NCBI GenBank assembly: GCA_012931725.1
Contig: WHSA01000698.1
Location: 1-64,000, forward strand
DNA from: Litsea cubeba
Taxonomy: Eukaryota > Streptophyta > Magnoliopsida > Laurales > Lauraceae
DNA length: 64,000 nucleotides
Direction of reading: 5' to 3'
Part shown: in pieces, positions 1 through 12,374 of the stretch
Layout: each line of letters starts with the position of its first letter
Position numbering within the stretch: the first letter of the stretch is position 1
Position numbers and translations under genes: made by a program
Notes under the pieces: model-generated
Told to the model about the DNA's origin: nothing
The model's database searches: none
What the model saw: the letters and a program-made list of their open reading frames with translations, nothing else

Positions 1-3000
1 ATAAGCCAAGGTACAGTAGTCTGCTTTGAATTTGCTGAAAGATATACTTTACCACTGTAGAGGCTGGAAAAACTTGATCTCTAAAGATACGCCTATTCCG
101 CTCAGCCCAGATGTGCCAAATATAAGCAGCAAAAAGTAGCTTAGCCAATGTTTGAAGTCCCTTATGATGATGATCAACACGTAACAAAATGGAGTCCAAA
201 AACTCAAGAGGTGTATCACAAGAGAGATAGCTCAGATTCAAGGTTGCCAACAAAGATTCCAAACTGATTGAGAATAGGGGCACTGAAGCATAAGGTGAAG
301 TCCAGATTCCCAAGTACAATCACAAACACACAGCAAGAATCACAATCCACATTTCTTTGAAGCAGAAAATCCTTTGTCTTCAACTTACCCTGCATAAACA
401 TCCATGCACAAATGGAATGTTTTTTAAGACAGCCTGGAAACCAAACTAAAGATGGCCATCGCAGATTATGATCGTGATAGGTGACTAGTCTGTAAGCAGA
501 CTGAAGAGTGAATCTACCATCATCCTCTAATGTCCAAACAAGTTCCATCATCAAAAATCGTAACAAGGCTGAAGTTCTAATGGAATCTCACAGAAAAATA
601 TCCAATAAGAGCTATAGAAGTAGAGTCGGAAACAACCATTCATGATTTGCAATAAAACAATGCAACCTGAGGTCACGGCCATGACCCAAGATCATATATT
701 GCTCGCTCCACCATATCGATCTGTTAAATCTTCCTCCGTTTAACCACGGATCAGCCAGAACTTAATGAGATGCCCATTTCCCCAACAAGAAATTTGATGT
801 GAGGAAGCATTTGCAAGCGAAGCCCAAGGATTCCTTTCCATCCCCAAGAAGCATACCTTGGTATAGACACATCCCAAATGGAAACACCTTTCAGGATATT
901 TAGCATTAACCCACAAATTTCCAGCAAGTGTGCTTGTTTTGGATCACTTTCCATAGCTGCCTCATCAAAGCTGCCCTAGGCAGTGCCTACAAGGATCGAA
1001 TAACCCAATCCTCCACAAGAAATAGGCTGACAAATAGAGTCCCAAGCAATAGGATGAATATAATGAGAAGACCAATTATTCCAGAAAAAATCCCGAACCT
1101 GTCGATCAAGAGCATGAAGCACAGAAGTAGGGATAAGAAAGACTGCTGCCCAATAAAGATGAATGGTAGATAAAGTAGACCGAATCAGTTCTACTCTTCC
1201 TGCATAGGATAAAACCTTTGATTTCCATCCAGCCAGTCGCCTTTGAATTTTGCCAAGAAGGATTTGACAATCCATAAAGTTCAGCCTCCTTGATGACAAG
1301 GGAACACCCAAATACTTGACAGGAAAACAACCTCTTTGAACAGTAAGAATATCAGAAATAATGCGTTGATCCTGATCAGAGCAATTAGCAAAATAAACTG
1401 CACTCTTTCCCCAATTAACTCCTAGACCTGAAAAATGCTTGAATTGTTCTAGGAAGTGCCTTAGGTTTACAGCAGCAACATCAGTAGCTTTGCAAAAAAC
1501 AAATAAGTCATCAGCAAACATAAGATGAGAGATAGCAACCTGATTCTTTGTAAAAGGAGTCGGATATTAGATGTGACGAAGCATAATGTGACATCACAGT
1601 AGAAAAAAATTCCATCACAATGGCAAAAAGGAATGGAGATAAAGGACAACCCTGCCTTAACCTCGTGTACCTTTCAAGTCTCCTTCAGAACTACCATTCA
1701 CTAACACTGAAGTAATGAGCATCAGAGACACATGCCATAATGAGCTTAATGAATGGCCTGGAAATCGCAAGCATTTAAGAGCTTCCTCAAGGAAGTCCCA
1801 GTCGAACAATATCATAAGCTTTAGCCAGATCAATCTTGACACACATACGAGAAGGCCCTCGCATTAATGAAATTGTGAATCAAATCTTGGGCAAGGAGAA
1901 TATTGTCAGCAATACTTCTCCCAGGAATGAAGCTGACTGCATAGGGCTCAAAATTTCCCAATAATTGGCTTTAGTCGATGGTTGCACCAGGATACGACTA
2001 ATAATTTTATACAGGCTCATTTGTCAAAGAGATAGGGTCTGAACTTATCAGGTGGGGAACTAGCATCCTCAGTCTTTGGAACAAGAACTATGAAGGTGGA
2101 TTTTATCTGATTAAGAGCAACCCTGCTTAAAAAAATCAGTAATGGCTTCATCACAAACATCATTCCCAATTATTGGCCGAAAGACTTTAAAGAAATGAGC
2201 CTTAAATCCATCCGGACCAGGAGCTTATTAGGGTTTGCCAGACTTGATAAACTTCCTCAATTCCGATATTTGCACTGGCAGGTGAGGCCCCACAGCATCC
2301 TCATCAGAAACATAGGCAAACGGGAGGGAATTAAAAAAGGTCTGGCTTTGCATATCAATAGAAGGCCCAAATACCCGAGAAGTAAGAAAACAACACTGCT
2401 GCAATACCTTGAGGATCAGAAAAATATTCCCTTCCAGATCAGTGATTTGAGATATGAATGAATTAGAATGTCTCGTCCGCATCAAACCTGTAGAAATATT
2501 TAGAGTTCCCATCACCAAGATTCACAGCAAGATCTCGGGAACGCTGCTTATACTACTTGCCGCTGCATGACATAAAGAAGTCAGCTGAAATCTGGTTGTA
2601 CGTTCCTGACCTGAGAGAGATATTATGTGGATCCTGACTCATGTAGCGTTGTAGTTCATCCAACAGATCCCGAGTCGCTTGAAGCTTAGTAGCTAAAGGA
2701 GTTTAAGCCTGTTCCACTCAATAATTCTCTCCTTAACTCTTTTTAACTGTATTGCCACCCGAAACAAAGGTGTACCATTAACCTCCTCCGCCCAAGCCTG
2801 TTGGACAACTGTGCTAAATCCAGGCATTTTGATCCAATAATTGAAATATCGAAGGGAGATATCACATGCAAACGATCAGTCCAGCAGCAAAATAAGAGGT
2901 GAATGGTCTGAAATACCAGGGAAGCATCACCTCACCCTTAAACAAGTTCAGATGCATACAAGAATCATTGACAAGAACCCTGTCCAACTTGCACTCGATT

Positions 3001-3572
3001 CTGGACTCACCCAAACTAGAATTAGACCAAGTAAAAGGCGAACCACTCAACTGCAAATCAATCAACCCCACCTCCTGAATGCAATCATTAAATTCAATAA
3101 GGCTTGCAGGTCTTGGAGTAGCACCTCCTATTTTTTCATGACACCATCTGATGGTATTAAGTCACCAGCAACTACCCAAGGCAAGGAGGATACAGCCTTT
3201 GAGACAAGTAATTGCCATAAATCTCTTCTAATGGATAACTATTAGCACCATAGCATGACAGAAATTGAAAAGTGAACCCTCCAAACTGAACATCACAATG
3301 AATGACTTGGGTCGCCACATGAAGCAGATGCATTTAATAACCCGAGGATTCCCAAAGCAGCCAGATCGAATAGATGAACAGAACTCAGCATTAGATTCCT
3401 CCATCCATCCATTTGGCAAAATGGAGTTTTTGATACTATAAAAAGAAGTTGGTTTTATTCTTGTCTCCAAAATAAGCAACAAGAGAAGCTTTAACCAGAA
3501 AGAATTGTTTTCCTAAGTTCCAACTGCATGAAGGTTTGTTAAGACCCCTAACATTCCATATGAAAATGTCAT
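1..3572 (-). pseudogene. LINE A ORF2 remnant (endonuclease / reverse transcriptase / zf-RVT), 3' end outside window
   Basis: Reading from 3572 downward, the sequence starts ATGACATTTTCATATGGAAT, matching the ORF2 start of the other copies. Fragments follow in the right order: endonuclease pieces (about 3480-2860), reverse transcriptase pieces including the FADDL catalytic box near 1515 and LGVNWGKSAVYFAN just after it, the YLGVPLSSRRLNF region near 1300, IRDFFWN-like and HPIAWDSICQP motifs near 1080-1040, and zf-RVT near 320-420. Frames change repeatedly and stops are common, so no protein can be made. In intact relatives ORF2 is about 1,353 residues and performs target-primed reverse transcription. 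The left edge cuts the element just after the zf-RVT domain. Confidence 0.85.
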
Positions 3573-5551
3573 GAGGAACGAGTCTTATTAACCTTTATCC
3601 TTGATAATAATTCCAGTAGAACCGGGAGTTCTGCTTGCATTGAGCTTGAAGGAGTCATCTTGAATCCAAATTTTGATCAATAGAAGGAATGGATGATAGA
3701 GCCTTTGCTAATATACCTGGACGTGACTCTCCTCCTCACCAGCACTATTATCAAGAACGAAAGCTGTAGTGGCCTCCAATTCTTCCACATAAACATTAGA
3801 TTCCCCCTCGAAGTTGAATACAGCTTGAGAATCGATTAAATTGTGCTGGAATAAGTAATTGAACTAGATTCCATTTTTCTTCGGACTAGCTGGACGATCA
3901 AGGTACTGGTGGAGCCACCCTTGTTGCTATCCATTAATCAGATTCCAGTCAGCTTGTTTATCCTTGCCTGTACCCTTAATGTTTTCAGCTGAAGCACTGC
4001 CTCTGATGGAGTTTTTTGTTGGAACCCAGATCTGCTTCGGTTTTGGATGCTAAAAACCTTTTAGGACAGCTTTATCTCCATGATCAAAAGTAATGACACA
4101 CTTTACGGGAATTTGGTTTCATGCATATTCAACCTTCTGCACAATAGTTTTCCCATTATACTTCATACGAAGCTCTGATGGAAATTCAGCCTCAATCCCT
4201 ACTTCAATACACACTCGAGCAAAGGCGAAATCTCGTACCAGCAGCAGTTGCATTGGTCCAGTGCAAATGGGTTTGCAATTACACTAGCAATCTTGCTTAA
4301 GGCATTAGAAGTTCTGAAACAGAAGTTAAGATTAGGGAAGCGAACCCATACAGGTATTGTTCAAGGTTTGTCTATTCATTTCAATATCCTCGGCCCATCG
4401 GCGAAGAGCACCAGTGGTCGTCCATGCACGAACCATGGACCATCATCAAGAACAGCTTGACTAGCTTCAGAATTAGTAAACTTGAATAGTAAAACCCCTC
4501 AGACATAGTAATAATTTCCAGATCTTTGACTCGGCCAAGCTTTCTCTAATGAGGATTTGATAGCAAAGAATGGAGGACTATTACCAATGAAATACCCAAC
4601 CAGCGCATTACCCCAGAAGTAGTTTTGCAGCCGATGTATCCACATCATCAAACTCCACATGGACGGTTGGATCAAGTAAGAAGGTTGCTGGCAGTGCTCA
4701 AGTTCTCGAGAGCTTGAGACAGATGTTTTAAACAGTGATGACCAACGAGTGGATTTACCAGACGCAGTGATCAGTGGACCACCGTTTTGATGTGGCAGAC
4801 ATTGCCCTCCCAGATCTAACACATGGCTGCCCATCGTCTGAATCTCATCAGCAGAAAGAGGTTTCCCATCGTTTTTTCCAATCTTAAGGGGTTAGATCGT
4901 AGTCCAGTGACTGATCAGCATGAGAAAGGTCGCCTACTACAGCAGGTCCAGAACGAGCCTCAGACAGAACTCGGACTGGATCGGCAGGTGCAGATCGCAC
5001 ATCAGGACCATGAAGACGATCACCCTCTGCAGGATCGCCCACGACGACAGATTCAGATCTAGCCTCAGACAGAACCCTGACTGGGATCGGCATGATATGT
5101 TGCAGATCGCACACAGGGGAGAGACTTACCATGAAGACGATCACCCACTGAAAGAGACTTATTCATGAAGACGATCACCCACTGAAGTCATCGCAGATCG
5201 CCCCACGATGACAGGTTCAGAACTAGCCTCAGACAGAACCCTGACTGGATCGGCAGGATATGTTGCAGATCGCACATCAGGAAGAGACTTACCATGAAGA
5301 CGATCACCCACTGAAGTCATCGCAGGAGCCTGGACTGGAACAGCAGGTCGCACAGCAGGTGGGAGCGGCAGAGTGGGGTTTTTTCCTAACAGCCCGGACC
5401 TTAGCCTCTAGGAGCAGATCTTTCGGAAGATCATGTGGTAGAGCATGCTCCTGGTTCTTCTTCAAGATCGACTGAATGAGAGAAACTCTTGCAGATCAAT
5501 CGTCAACATAGGTAAACATGGAACGGATTGAAGCCTTCAACTGTACATCAT
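3570..5551 (-). pseudogene. LINE A ORF1 remnant (DUF4283 nucleic-acid-binding protein)
   Basis: Pieces of DUF4283 are recognisable on the minus strand (ALVGYFIGN near 4600, LNFCF near 4320), as is the segment before the zinc knuckle (QKVEYA near 4125). The knuckle itself is destroyed: two of its cysteine positions no longer encode Cys and a stop lies just upstream. The N-terminal SILKKNQ-like motif is near 5465, and two candidate ATG codons sit at 5546-5551. Between the N-terminal motif and DUF4283 there are imperfect tandem duplications (about 4950-5345). The C-terminal end meets ORF2 at TCATGA, as in other copies. The exact start is uncertain. Confidence 0.7.
4950..5345 (-). repeat. Tandem duplications within LINE A ORF1 linker
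   Basis: The 14-mer GCCTCAGACAGAAC recurs near 4957, 5063 and 5227, each time followed by CTGACTGGATCGGCA-like sequence, a CAGATCGCACA tract and ATGAAGACGATCACCC. Units are roughly 110-165 bp. They fall between the N-terminal motif and DUF4283, where LINEs C, F and G carry unrelated duplications. Confidence 0.7.
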
Positions 5552-5675
5552 GATCGGATGAAGGAGGAAGAAGAGGAAGAGAGGGGCCTCCCCCGACATG
5601 GCCGGGAGAGCCAATCAGACGGATGTAATCGTGAATGGAAAAACGTGAGAAGATAATCGCCAGAAGGAAGAAAAC
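5552..5675 (-). promoter_or_regulatory. LINE A non-repetitive 5' UTR with GGCGAT box
   Basis: This short leader lies between the minisatellite and the presumed ORF1 start. The minus strand contains CTTCTGGCGATTATCTTCTC at about 5651-5667, corresponding to the CTCTGGCGAT box of the other LINEs. I see no other recognisable signal. Confidence 0.45.
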
Positions 5676-6895
5676 ACAAAAAATAAAGACTGAACCAAAA
5701 AAATAAGACTAACCCAAAAAATAAAGACTTAACCAAAAAATAAGACTACCCAAAAAAATAAAGACAACAAAAAAAAAAAAAAAAAAAGACTACCCCAAAA
5801 TAAAGACTAACCAAAAAATAAGACTAACCAAAAAATAAAGACTAACCAAAAAATAAAGACTAACTCAAAAATAAAGACTAACCTCAAAAAAATAAAAGAC
5901 TAACTCAAAAAATAGACTAACTCAAAAATAAAGACTAACCTCAAAGATAAAAGACTAACTCAGAAAAAACAAAATAAAGACTAACTCAAAAAATAAAGAC
6001 TAACTCAAAAAATTAAAGACTCACTCAAAAAAAAAACTAAAGACTAACTCAAAATAAGACTAACTCAAAAAAAAAGATAATAAAAAAAGACTAACTCAAA
6101 AAATAAAGGACTAACTCAAAAATTAAGGACTAACTCAAAAATAAAAGACTAACTCAAAAAATAAAGAACTAACTCAAAAAAATAAAGACTAACTCAAAAA
6201 AATAAAGACTAACTCAAAAAATAAAGACTAACTCAAAAATAAAGACTAACTCAAAAAATAAAGACTAACTCAAAAAAAATAAAGACTAACCCAAAAAATA
6301 AAGACTAACCCAAAAAATAAAGACTAACCCAAAAAATAAAGACTAACCCAAAAAATAAAGACTAACTCAAAAAATAAAGACTAACTCAAAAAAATAAAGA
6401 CTAACTCAAAAAATAAAGACTAACAAAAAAAAAAATAAAGACTAACCCAAAAAAAATAAAGACTAACCCAAAAATAAAGACTAACCAAAAAATAAAGACT
6501 AACCAAAAATAAAGACTAACCCAAAAATAAAGACTAACCAAAAAATAAAGACTAACCAAAAAATAAAGACTAACCAAAAAATAAAGACTAACCCAAAAAA
6601 TAAAGACTAACCCAAAAAAATAAAGACTAACCCAAAAAATAAAGACTAACCAAAAAATAAAGACTAACCCAAAAAAAATAAAGACTAACCAAAAAATAAA
6701 GACTAACCAAAAAATAAAGACTAACCAAAAAAATAAAGACTAACCAAAAATAAGACTAACCAAAAATAAAGACTAACCCAAAAATAAAGACTAACCCAAA
6801 AAATAAAGACTAACCCAAAAAAATAAAGACTAACCAAAAAAAATAAAGACTAACAAAAAATAAAGACTAACCAAAAAATAAAGACTAACTAAAAA
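5676..6895 (-). repeat. Minisatellite forming the 5' end of LINE A, ~18-bp unit, ~65 copies
   Basis: On the + strand the unit is about AAAAAATAAAGACTAACC, repeated with variation in A-run length and with CTAACC, CTAACCC or CTAACTC variants. On the LINE sense strand it reads GGTTAGTCTTTATTTTTT. CTAACTC variants cluster at about 5870-6290 and again near 6360-6420; CTAACC(C) variants dominate elsewhere. This looks like local homogenisation. The array sits exactly between the LINE A leader and the broken ORF2 of LINE B, so it belongs to the LINE A insertion. It encodes nothing credible. Confidence 0.85.
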
Positions 6896-6900
6896 AAAAA

Positions 6901-9900
6901 ATCCTACTGCACACAGTATGGATAATGTTCTGCACTACTGCTCCAGTAGTTTTTTCTATGCTCCTGAAGATGCGCCCATTTCTTTCAGCCCAAATGTGCC
7001 AAATAAACGCATTAAATAGCATTTTTCCCAAGAATTTGAATGCCCTTTTCTTGATTTGCTAAAGGAAGAATAATGGAATCCAGCAATTCAAAAGGATTTG
7101 TACAGTTTATTGGAGCCAAATTTACCTTAGCTAAGAGAGATGTCCACACCGCAAGAGAATAGGAGCAATGGATCATTAAGTGAGTAGAAGTTTCCCATGT
7201 GCAATTGCAAAGCACGCAGCAAGAATCACAATCAACATTGCGCTGAAGGAGAAAGTCTTTTGTTTTGAGTCTTCCTCGGAGAAACATCCAAGCACAGATA
7301 GAATGCTTTTTAATACATCCAGCAAACCAGATCATAGAAGGCCAGTGGAGTGCTTGATCCCAATTCCTGCACACTAGTTTGTAAGCAGATTTTAATGTGA
7401 AACGGCCATGATCTTCTGGGGTCCAAACAACTTCATCATTGAAATTCGGCCAAGGCTCAATCTCATTTGGAATAGATTGAAAAATATCCATCAATGCATT
7501 TGAAGTGGGAGTGGGAAACTGCCAACTATTATGCTGAATAAATTGATTGACGTGAATATCATACCCCATGCCTAAATCATAAACTGCACGATCTCCATAG
7601 CAATCTTTCAGCCGCCCCCCATTAAGCCAAGGATCAGTCCAGAACTTTACTCGATGCCCATTACCAATAAGGAATTTGATATGAGGCAAAGCAAGAGATC
7701 TAAGGGAGAGAATGCCCTTCCATCCCCAAGAGGCAGTTTTTGGAGTTTGCACATCCCAAAAAGACACTCCACGCAAGTATCTAACCTGAATCCAGAGATT
7801 CCAGCAAGTCTCTTTGTTAGCAACAATATTCCAAACTTGCCTTAAAAGGGCCGCCTTTGCTGTCCCATAGATTGATTTAATACCCAAACCACCCATAGCT
7901 ATTGGCTGGCATATGGAGTCCCAAGCAATAGGATGGATGTAATTGGAAGTCCAACAATTCCAAAAGAAATCTCTGATTTGACGATCAATAGCATGCAAAG
8001 TTGCTTGAGGAAGCAAAAACACAGTGGCCCAGAATAGATGAAAGGAAGAAAGAGTAGAATTAATCAACTCCACTCTACCCGCATAAGATAAGCTTTTTGC
8101 TTTCCACCCAGACAATTTCTGCTGAATTTTTCCTAGAAGAGCTTGACAATCATTGAAATTCAGCCTTTTTGAAGCTAAGGGAATACCAAGATATCTGATT
8201 GGAAGATTTGCCTTTTGAATTTGAAGAAGTGAAGTAATAGCAAGCTGATCATCATCCCCACAATTGGCAAAGAAGATAGCACTCTTTGTCCAGTTCACCC
8301 CCAGACCTGTGAAAGCCTTGAAATAATCAAGAAATTGCTTAAGATTTGCTGCTGCTACTGTTGAAGCCTTGCTAAAAACAATCAAGTCATCAGCAAACAT
8401 AAGATGTGATATGGTGGTATCTCTTTTCCCAAAAGGAGAGGGGATCAGGCCAGAAGAAGCATACCGAGACATCAGAAGTGAAAAGAATTCCATAACTATA
8501 ACAAAAAGAAACGGGGATAGAGGGCAGCCCTGCCTCAGACCTCTGGTGCTCTTGAAGAATCCCTCAGCACTCCCATTTACCAAAATTGAAAATTGAGCCC
8601 CTGTAACACATTCCATGATCAACCTGATAAAATGAGCTGGAAATTTTAAGCAGAGTAGAGCGGCCTCAATAAACTCCCATCTGACACTATCATAGGCCTT
8701 TGCAATGTCAAGCTTTATACACATTTTTGGACCACCCTGATTTAAATGAAAGTTATGGAGGAGGTCTTGAGCCAAAAGGATATTATCTGAGATGCTTCTC
8801 CCTGGCACAAAAGCAGATTGCATTGGCCCCACTATTTTAGCAATAATGGGTTTCAGTTTATGAACCAATATTCGACTGATAATTTTATACAATTCATTTG
8901 TTAGAGCAATAGGCCTAAATTTGTCTGTGGAGCAAGCATTCTCACTTTTAGGCACCAACACAATAAAAGTGCTTTTCAGCTGTTTGATCATAGACCCAGA
9001 CTGAAAAAAAGACATAATACCATCACACACATCTTGCCCTATAATTGGCCAGCAAATCTTGAAGAAATGTGCATTAAACCCATCAGGACCAGGAGCTTTG
9101 TTTGGATTTGCATTCTTAACAGCTTTTGCAATTTCAGAAACAGTGACTGGTTTAAGCAACATGTTTTCATCTTCCTCAGTAACATAACCATGTAGACCAA
9201 CCTGGCTTAGATCAGGGAATTGCCTATCCAGCTGTGGAGCCAAAATGTTTTGGAAATGGGAAACAAAAGCTGCTGCAATACCTGTGGGTTCAGTATATAT
9301 GTTACCTTCCAAATCAGAAATCTGAGATATATAAGACTGACTCTGTCTTTGGCGCATAAGGCGATAAAAGTACTTGGTATTACTATCCCCCAAGTTAACA
9401 GCCAAATCACGAGAACGCTGCTTGTACATACTTTCTTCAGCTTTTAGAAGATGATCCAAATGATATCTAGCTGCCCGCTCTTGTTCCTGAAGATGCCCAT
9501 TATCTGGGTGTTCCCTCACCCTCTTCCTGAAGAAGATCCAAAGTAGCATGTGCTTCTGTCAGCTGGGATGGGATTGATGAATGAGTTCTGTTCCACTCAA
9601 TAAGATGTTGTTTAACAAACCCAAGTTTCTTTATCACTCTGTAAAGTGGTGTCCCATAAATGTCAGTATCCCAAGCATCATTCACAGTTTGAAAGAACCC
9701 AGGCATTCTCGCCCAATAATTAAAATATCTGAAAGGGGCTTTCACATGGTGCTTCTCAGTTAAAGTGAGAAAGAGAGGAGCATGATCTGAAATGCTCGGA
9801 AGAAGAACATCCCCTTTGAGAGGGCTACTCTGAAGGAATTCTGAATTAATCAAAACTCTATCAAGTTTACTTTCAATTCTAGAGGTACCAGTGCTAGAAT

Positions 9901-10456
9901 TTGACCAAGTAAAGGGATAGCCTGTTAAATGTAAGTCCATCAACCCTGCTTCTTGAATACAGTCATTGAAATCAATAAGTCCATTAGCTCTGGGAATGGC
10001 TTCCCCTGATTTTTCATGATGCCACCGAATAGTGTTAAAATCGCCTGCCACAAGCCATGGACTAGAAATATTCTTGGACTGCTGAATAAGAGTATGCCAC
10101 AGTTCCTTTCTTTGAATGTAACTGTTAAATCCGTAGCAAGCAGAGAGAAAGAACCCCACACCTCCATATTTAACTTCACAATACACACATTGGGCAGTCC
10201 TAGATAAGATAGTAATGTGAAGCATCCTAGGATTCCAAATCACCCAAATCCGGGCAGAAAGACCTTCATTCATATTTGAACATTCCAGCCAGCCATTTGG
10301 CACAATGGAATTTGCAACATAATGGTAGGAAGTTTGTTTGACTCTGGTCTCCAGTAAAATAATGAGATCAAGTTTCAGCTTCTTGATTTTGCTCCTTATT
10401 TCTGAGTGCATTGAAGGCCTATTGAGCCCTCTCACATTCCATATAAGAATTGTCAT
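6901..10456 (-). pseudogene. LINE B ORF2 (endonuclease / reverse transcriptase / zf-RVT), frameshifted and truncated by LINE A
   Basis: ATG at 10454-10456 overlaps the ORF1 stop (ATGA). The first frame (10456-9500) carries the endonuclease/exonuclease/phosphatase fold: IWNVRGLNRP at the start, LLETRV near residue 35, GDFNTIRW near 137 and SDHAPL near 222. A frameshift at about 9510-9549 moves to the second frame (9549-7012), which holds the reverse transcriptase: NPNKAPGPDGFNAHFF, RPIALTNELYKI, KLDIAKAYDSVRW with catalytic Asp, GLRQGCPLSP, and FADDLIVF near residue 688. The zf-RVT motif CVLCNCTWETSTHLMIHC follows. Near 7022 an extra A in a run causes a second frameshift; the correct frame continues (MLFNAFIWHIWAERNGRIF) to the LINE A junction. 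Only the C-terminal RNase H-like part is missing. Confidence 0.9.
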
Positions 10457-12255
10457 GAGGAACTATTTTTATTGGTGGGCCTTTCTTTAATGAGAATCCC
10501 AGAAGACCCTATCCGTTGCTTTGCACTTGTATTAGGTCTGGCAACTGCACTTTTATCTACTTGTGGAATAGAAGAGGATGGTTTGTGGGAGGGTACTGTT
10601 AAACCTGTACTTGATTGATTCAAGTTTTTGGTAGATTCCCTCAGAACCAAATTTGTAGTAGAAAGGATGTCATCTGCAGAGGCATTTGAGTCACCATCCA
10701 AATTGGATAGACTCATAAATTTATTTGAAGTTGGCGAGCTTGAGTCTACTTTAGGACGAGCTGAAGCATCTTTTGTAGGGGAGCTGGCCGAGTTTTTCTT
10801 CCCTTTGACTGTAGTCCATTCCTCCGCTATCCCTTCTGTATGGTGTTCCTCTCCATTAGGGGTGTCCTGATGAGAAGTGGTCTCTTTGTCCAAATCAGAA
10901 TGCACATCAGTAGCCATTTCTGCTACTTTACTCTTCTTAGGCACCCAAACTTTCTTAGGTTTGCTAGTATCACTCTTCAAAGGACAATGGTTATCTCCAT
11001 GGTTGAAGGTTCTGCATGATTTGCAAGGATTTGGTTTCCAAGCATACTCCACTTTCTGAATAATTGTTTTTTCCTTGTATTTCATGCGTAATTCAGATGG
11101 AAATTCAGCTTCAACATCAACTTCAACACATATTCTTGCAAACGCATATCTAGTACCCGCTGCTGTAGCATGATCCATGCAGATGGGATTGCCAATGACA
11201 CTAGCAATTTTACTAAGAGCAGAGTTTGATCTAAAGCAAAAGTTCAAATTGGGCAGCCGAACCCACACTGGAATGGTATCCAAATTCTGTCTATACATAG
11301 AGATATCTGCAGTCCATCTTCTCAAAATCAACGGATGCCCATACACAAACCAGGGTCCCTCATCAAGAATTCTTTGCCCAATATCATATGTTGCAAATTT
11401 GAATAAGAAAAAACCCTCTGCCATAGGAATAACCTCCAAATCCCTGATGCGCCAAGCTTTCTCTAGACACAATTTAATATCATGCGTGGAGGGAGTGTTT
11501 CCAATAAAATAGCCAACAAGTGCATTACCCCAATTCAATATAGCCGCTGAAGAGTCTTCGTCATCAAATTCAATGTGATGATCAGGGTCCTTTGATGGCT
11601 GATGGTAGCGTGTTAGATCCCTGGGCCGCCCTGCTTTGCCTGAGAATAGTGAAGACCACTTTTCCCCCCTTTTGGATTGCCCTGCAGCTGTATGTTTTTC
11701 ATTACAAGTTGCTGAATCCGAAATGGGTCCTCCACCACCATTGAGAACGATCGCAGCATGATCTGCAACTGAATCGGTTCGGCCTCCATCATTGAGGATG
11801 AGAGCAGCCTGCGCCTCAGCCAAGAGGGTACTGTGAGAAGAGGGAAATGCATCTCCTTGATCAAGATCGCCAAACCCATGTGGAGTTGCGGAATCTGAGG
11901 TGGGTCCGCCTGTATTTTGCCCGATAGCAGCAAGCTCTGCATCGGATAGGATTTTGCTCAAATCTTTCTCGACATGCAGAACCAGAGTTTGACGAGAGCC
12001 ATGGTCGATTGGATCAACAAATGGGTTGGGAACACCTTTGATGGGCGGTTTCTTCTCCTTTCCCAGTCTTACCTTTGCTTCAAGAATCAGATCACGCGGA
12101 AGAGTCAACGGGATCGCATGTTCTTGATTTTTCCGCAAGATCGACTTGATGATGGAGATCTTGGAATTCCGATCATCCGCATAAGAAAGAGCAGTTTGAA
12201 TCTGTGTCGTTAATGAGTCAAGATCAGGATGAATGGAGGCTGCCCCTCCATCCAT
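10453..12255 (-). CDS. LINE B ORF1 protein (DUF4283 + CCHC zinc knuckle), 600 aa, open
   Basis: This is the RNA-binding structural protein of a plant L1 element. I start at ATG 12253-12255 (MDGGAASIHPD) because MDGG/MEGG opens ORF1 in C, F and G; the frame is open further upstream without an ATG, into the 5' UTR and satellite. Domains: an N-terminal helix-like motif (SYADDRNSKISIIKSILRKN, residues about 22-45); a low-complexity linker with SDSAT/LNGGG duplications; DUF4283 from about residue 238 (WGNALVGYFIGN) to 400; a CCHC knuckle CKSCRTFNHGDNHC (C-x2-C-x4-H-x4-C) near 410; and a charged, Ser-rich tail. The stop overlaps the ORF2 start as ATGA. Being open does not prove activity, since ORF2 is broken. 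Confidence 0.88.
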   Translation of the reverse strand: MDGGAASIHPDLDSLTTQIQTALSYADDRNSKISIIKSILRKNQEHAIPLTLPRDLILEAKVRLGKEKKPPIKGVPNPFVDPIDHGSRQTLVLHVEKDLSKILSDAELAAIGQNTGGPTSDSATPHGFGDLDQGDAFPSSHSTLLAEAQAALILNDGGRTDSVADHAAIVLNGGGGPISDSATCNEKHTAAGQSKRGEKWSSLFSGKAGRPRDLTRYHQPSKDPDHHIEFDDEDSSAAILNWGNALVGYFIGNTPSTHDIKLCLEKAWRIRDLEVIPMAEGFFLFKFATYDIGQRILDEGPWFVYGHPLILRRWTADISMYRQNLDTIPVWVRLPNLNFCFRSNSALSKIASVIGNPICMDHATAAGTRYAFARICVEVDVEAEFPSELRMKYKEKTIIQKVEYAWKPNPCKSCRTFNHGDNHCPLKSDTSKPKKVWVPKKSKVAEMATDVHSDLDKETTSHQDTPNGEEHHTEGIAEEWTTVKGKKNSASSPTKDASARPKVDSSSPTSNKFMSLSNLDGDSNASADDILSTTNLVLRESTKNLNQSSTGLTVPSHKPSSSIPQVDKSAVARPNTSAKQRIGSSGILIKERPTNKNSSS

Positions 12256-12374
12256 GTTGATAGGGCGTGCAGGACGAGAACGTGGTAACGAAGAAGAAGG
12301 GCGGAGACGAAGAAGAAGATCGCCAGAGCCAGAGCGAGAGAGAAAATAAAAGGATAGAGAAAATAAAAGGATAG
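12256..12374 (-). promoter_or_regulatory. LINE B 5' UTR: GGCGAT box plus two 17-bp repeat units
   Basis: Sense-strand order from the 5' end: two copies of TCTATCCTTTTATTTTC (about 12374-12341), a pyrimidine-rich stretch, CTCTGGCGATCTTCTTC (about 12331-12313), then the leader to ATG at 12255. The first base of the first repeat lies at the satellite junction, so this probably represents the element's true 5' end. Promoter function is inferred from position only. Confidence 0.55.

Larger units (their letters stand above)
1..6900 (-). mobile_element. LINE A: decayed L1-type retrotransposon, nested in LINE B
   Basis: The minus strand carries, in order, a 5' minisatellite (5676-6895), a short 5' UTR, an ORF1 remnant and an ORF2 remnant that runs off the left edge of the window. 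All reading frames are broken by many stops and indels, so this is the oldest-looking copy here. Its right end abuts LINE B ORF2 near 6900, in the region that follows the WHIWAERNGRIF motif, so A inserted into B. The missing 3' part of B and the poly(A) of A should lie left of the window. The family is recognised from GDFNTIRW-like endonuclease, FADD reverse transcriptase and zf-RVT remnants shared with the other copies. Confidence 0.85.
6901..12374 (-). mobile_element. LINE B: L1-type retrotransposon interrupted by LINE A
   Basis: The minus strand carries a 5' UTR with two 17-bp units, an intact ORF1, and an ORF2 with two frameshifts that is cut off at 6900 by LINE A. The right junction is exact: satellite sequence AGAACACTAAACC resumes at about 12375. 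LINE D (30701-35739) is the same family and joins the satellite at essentially the same point. The poly(A) end is not in the window. Confidence 0.9.
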
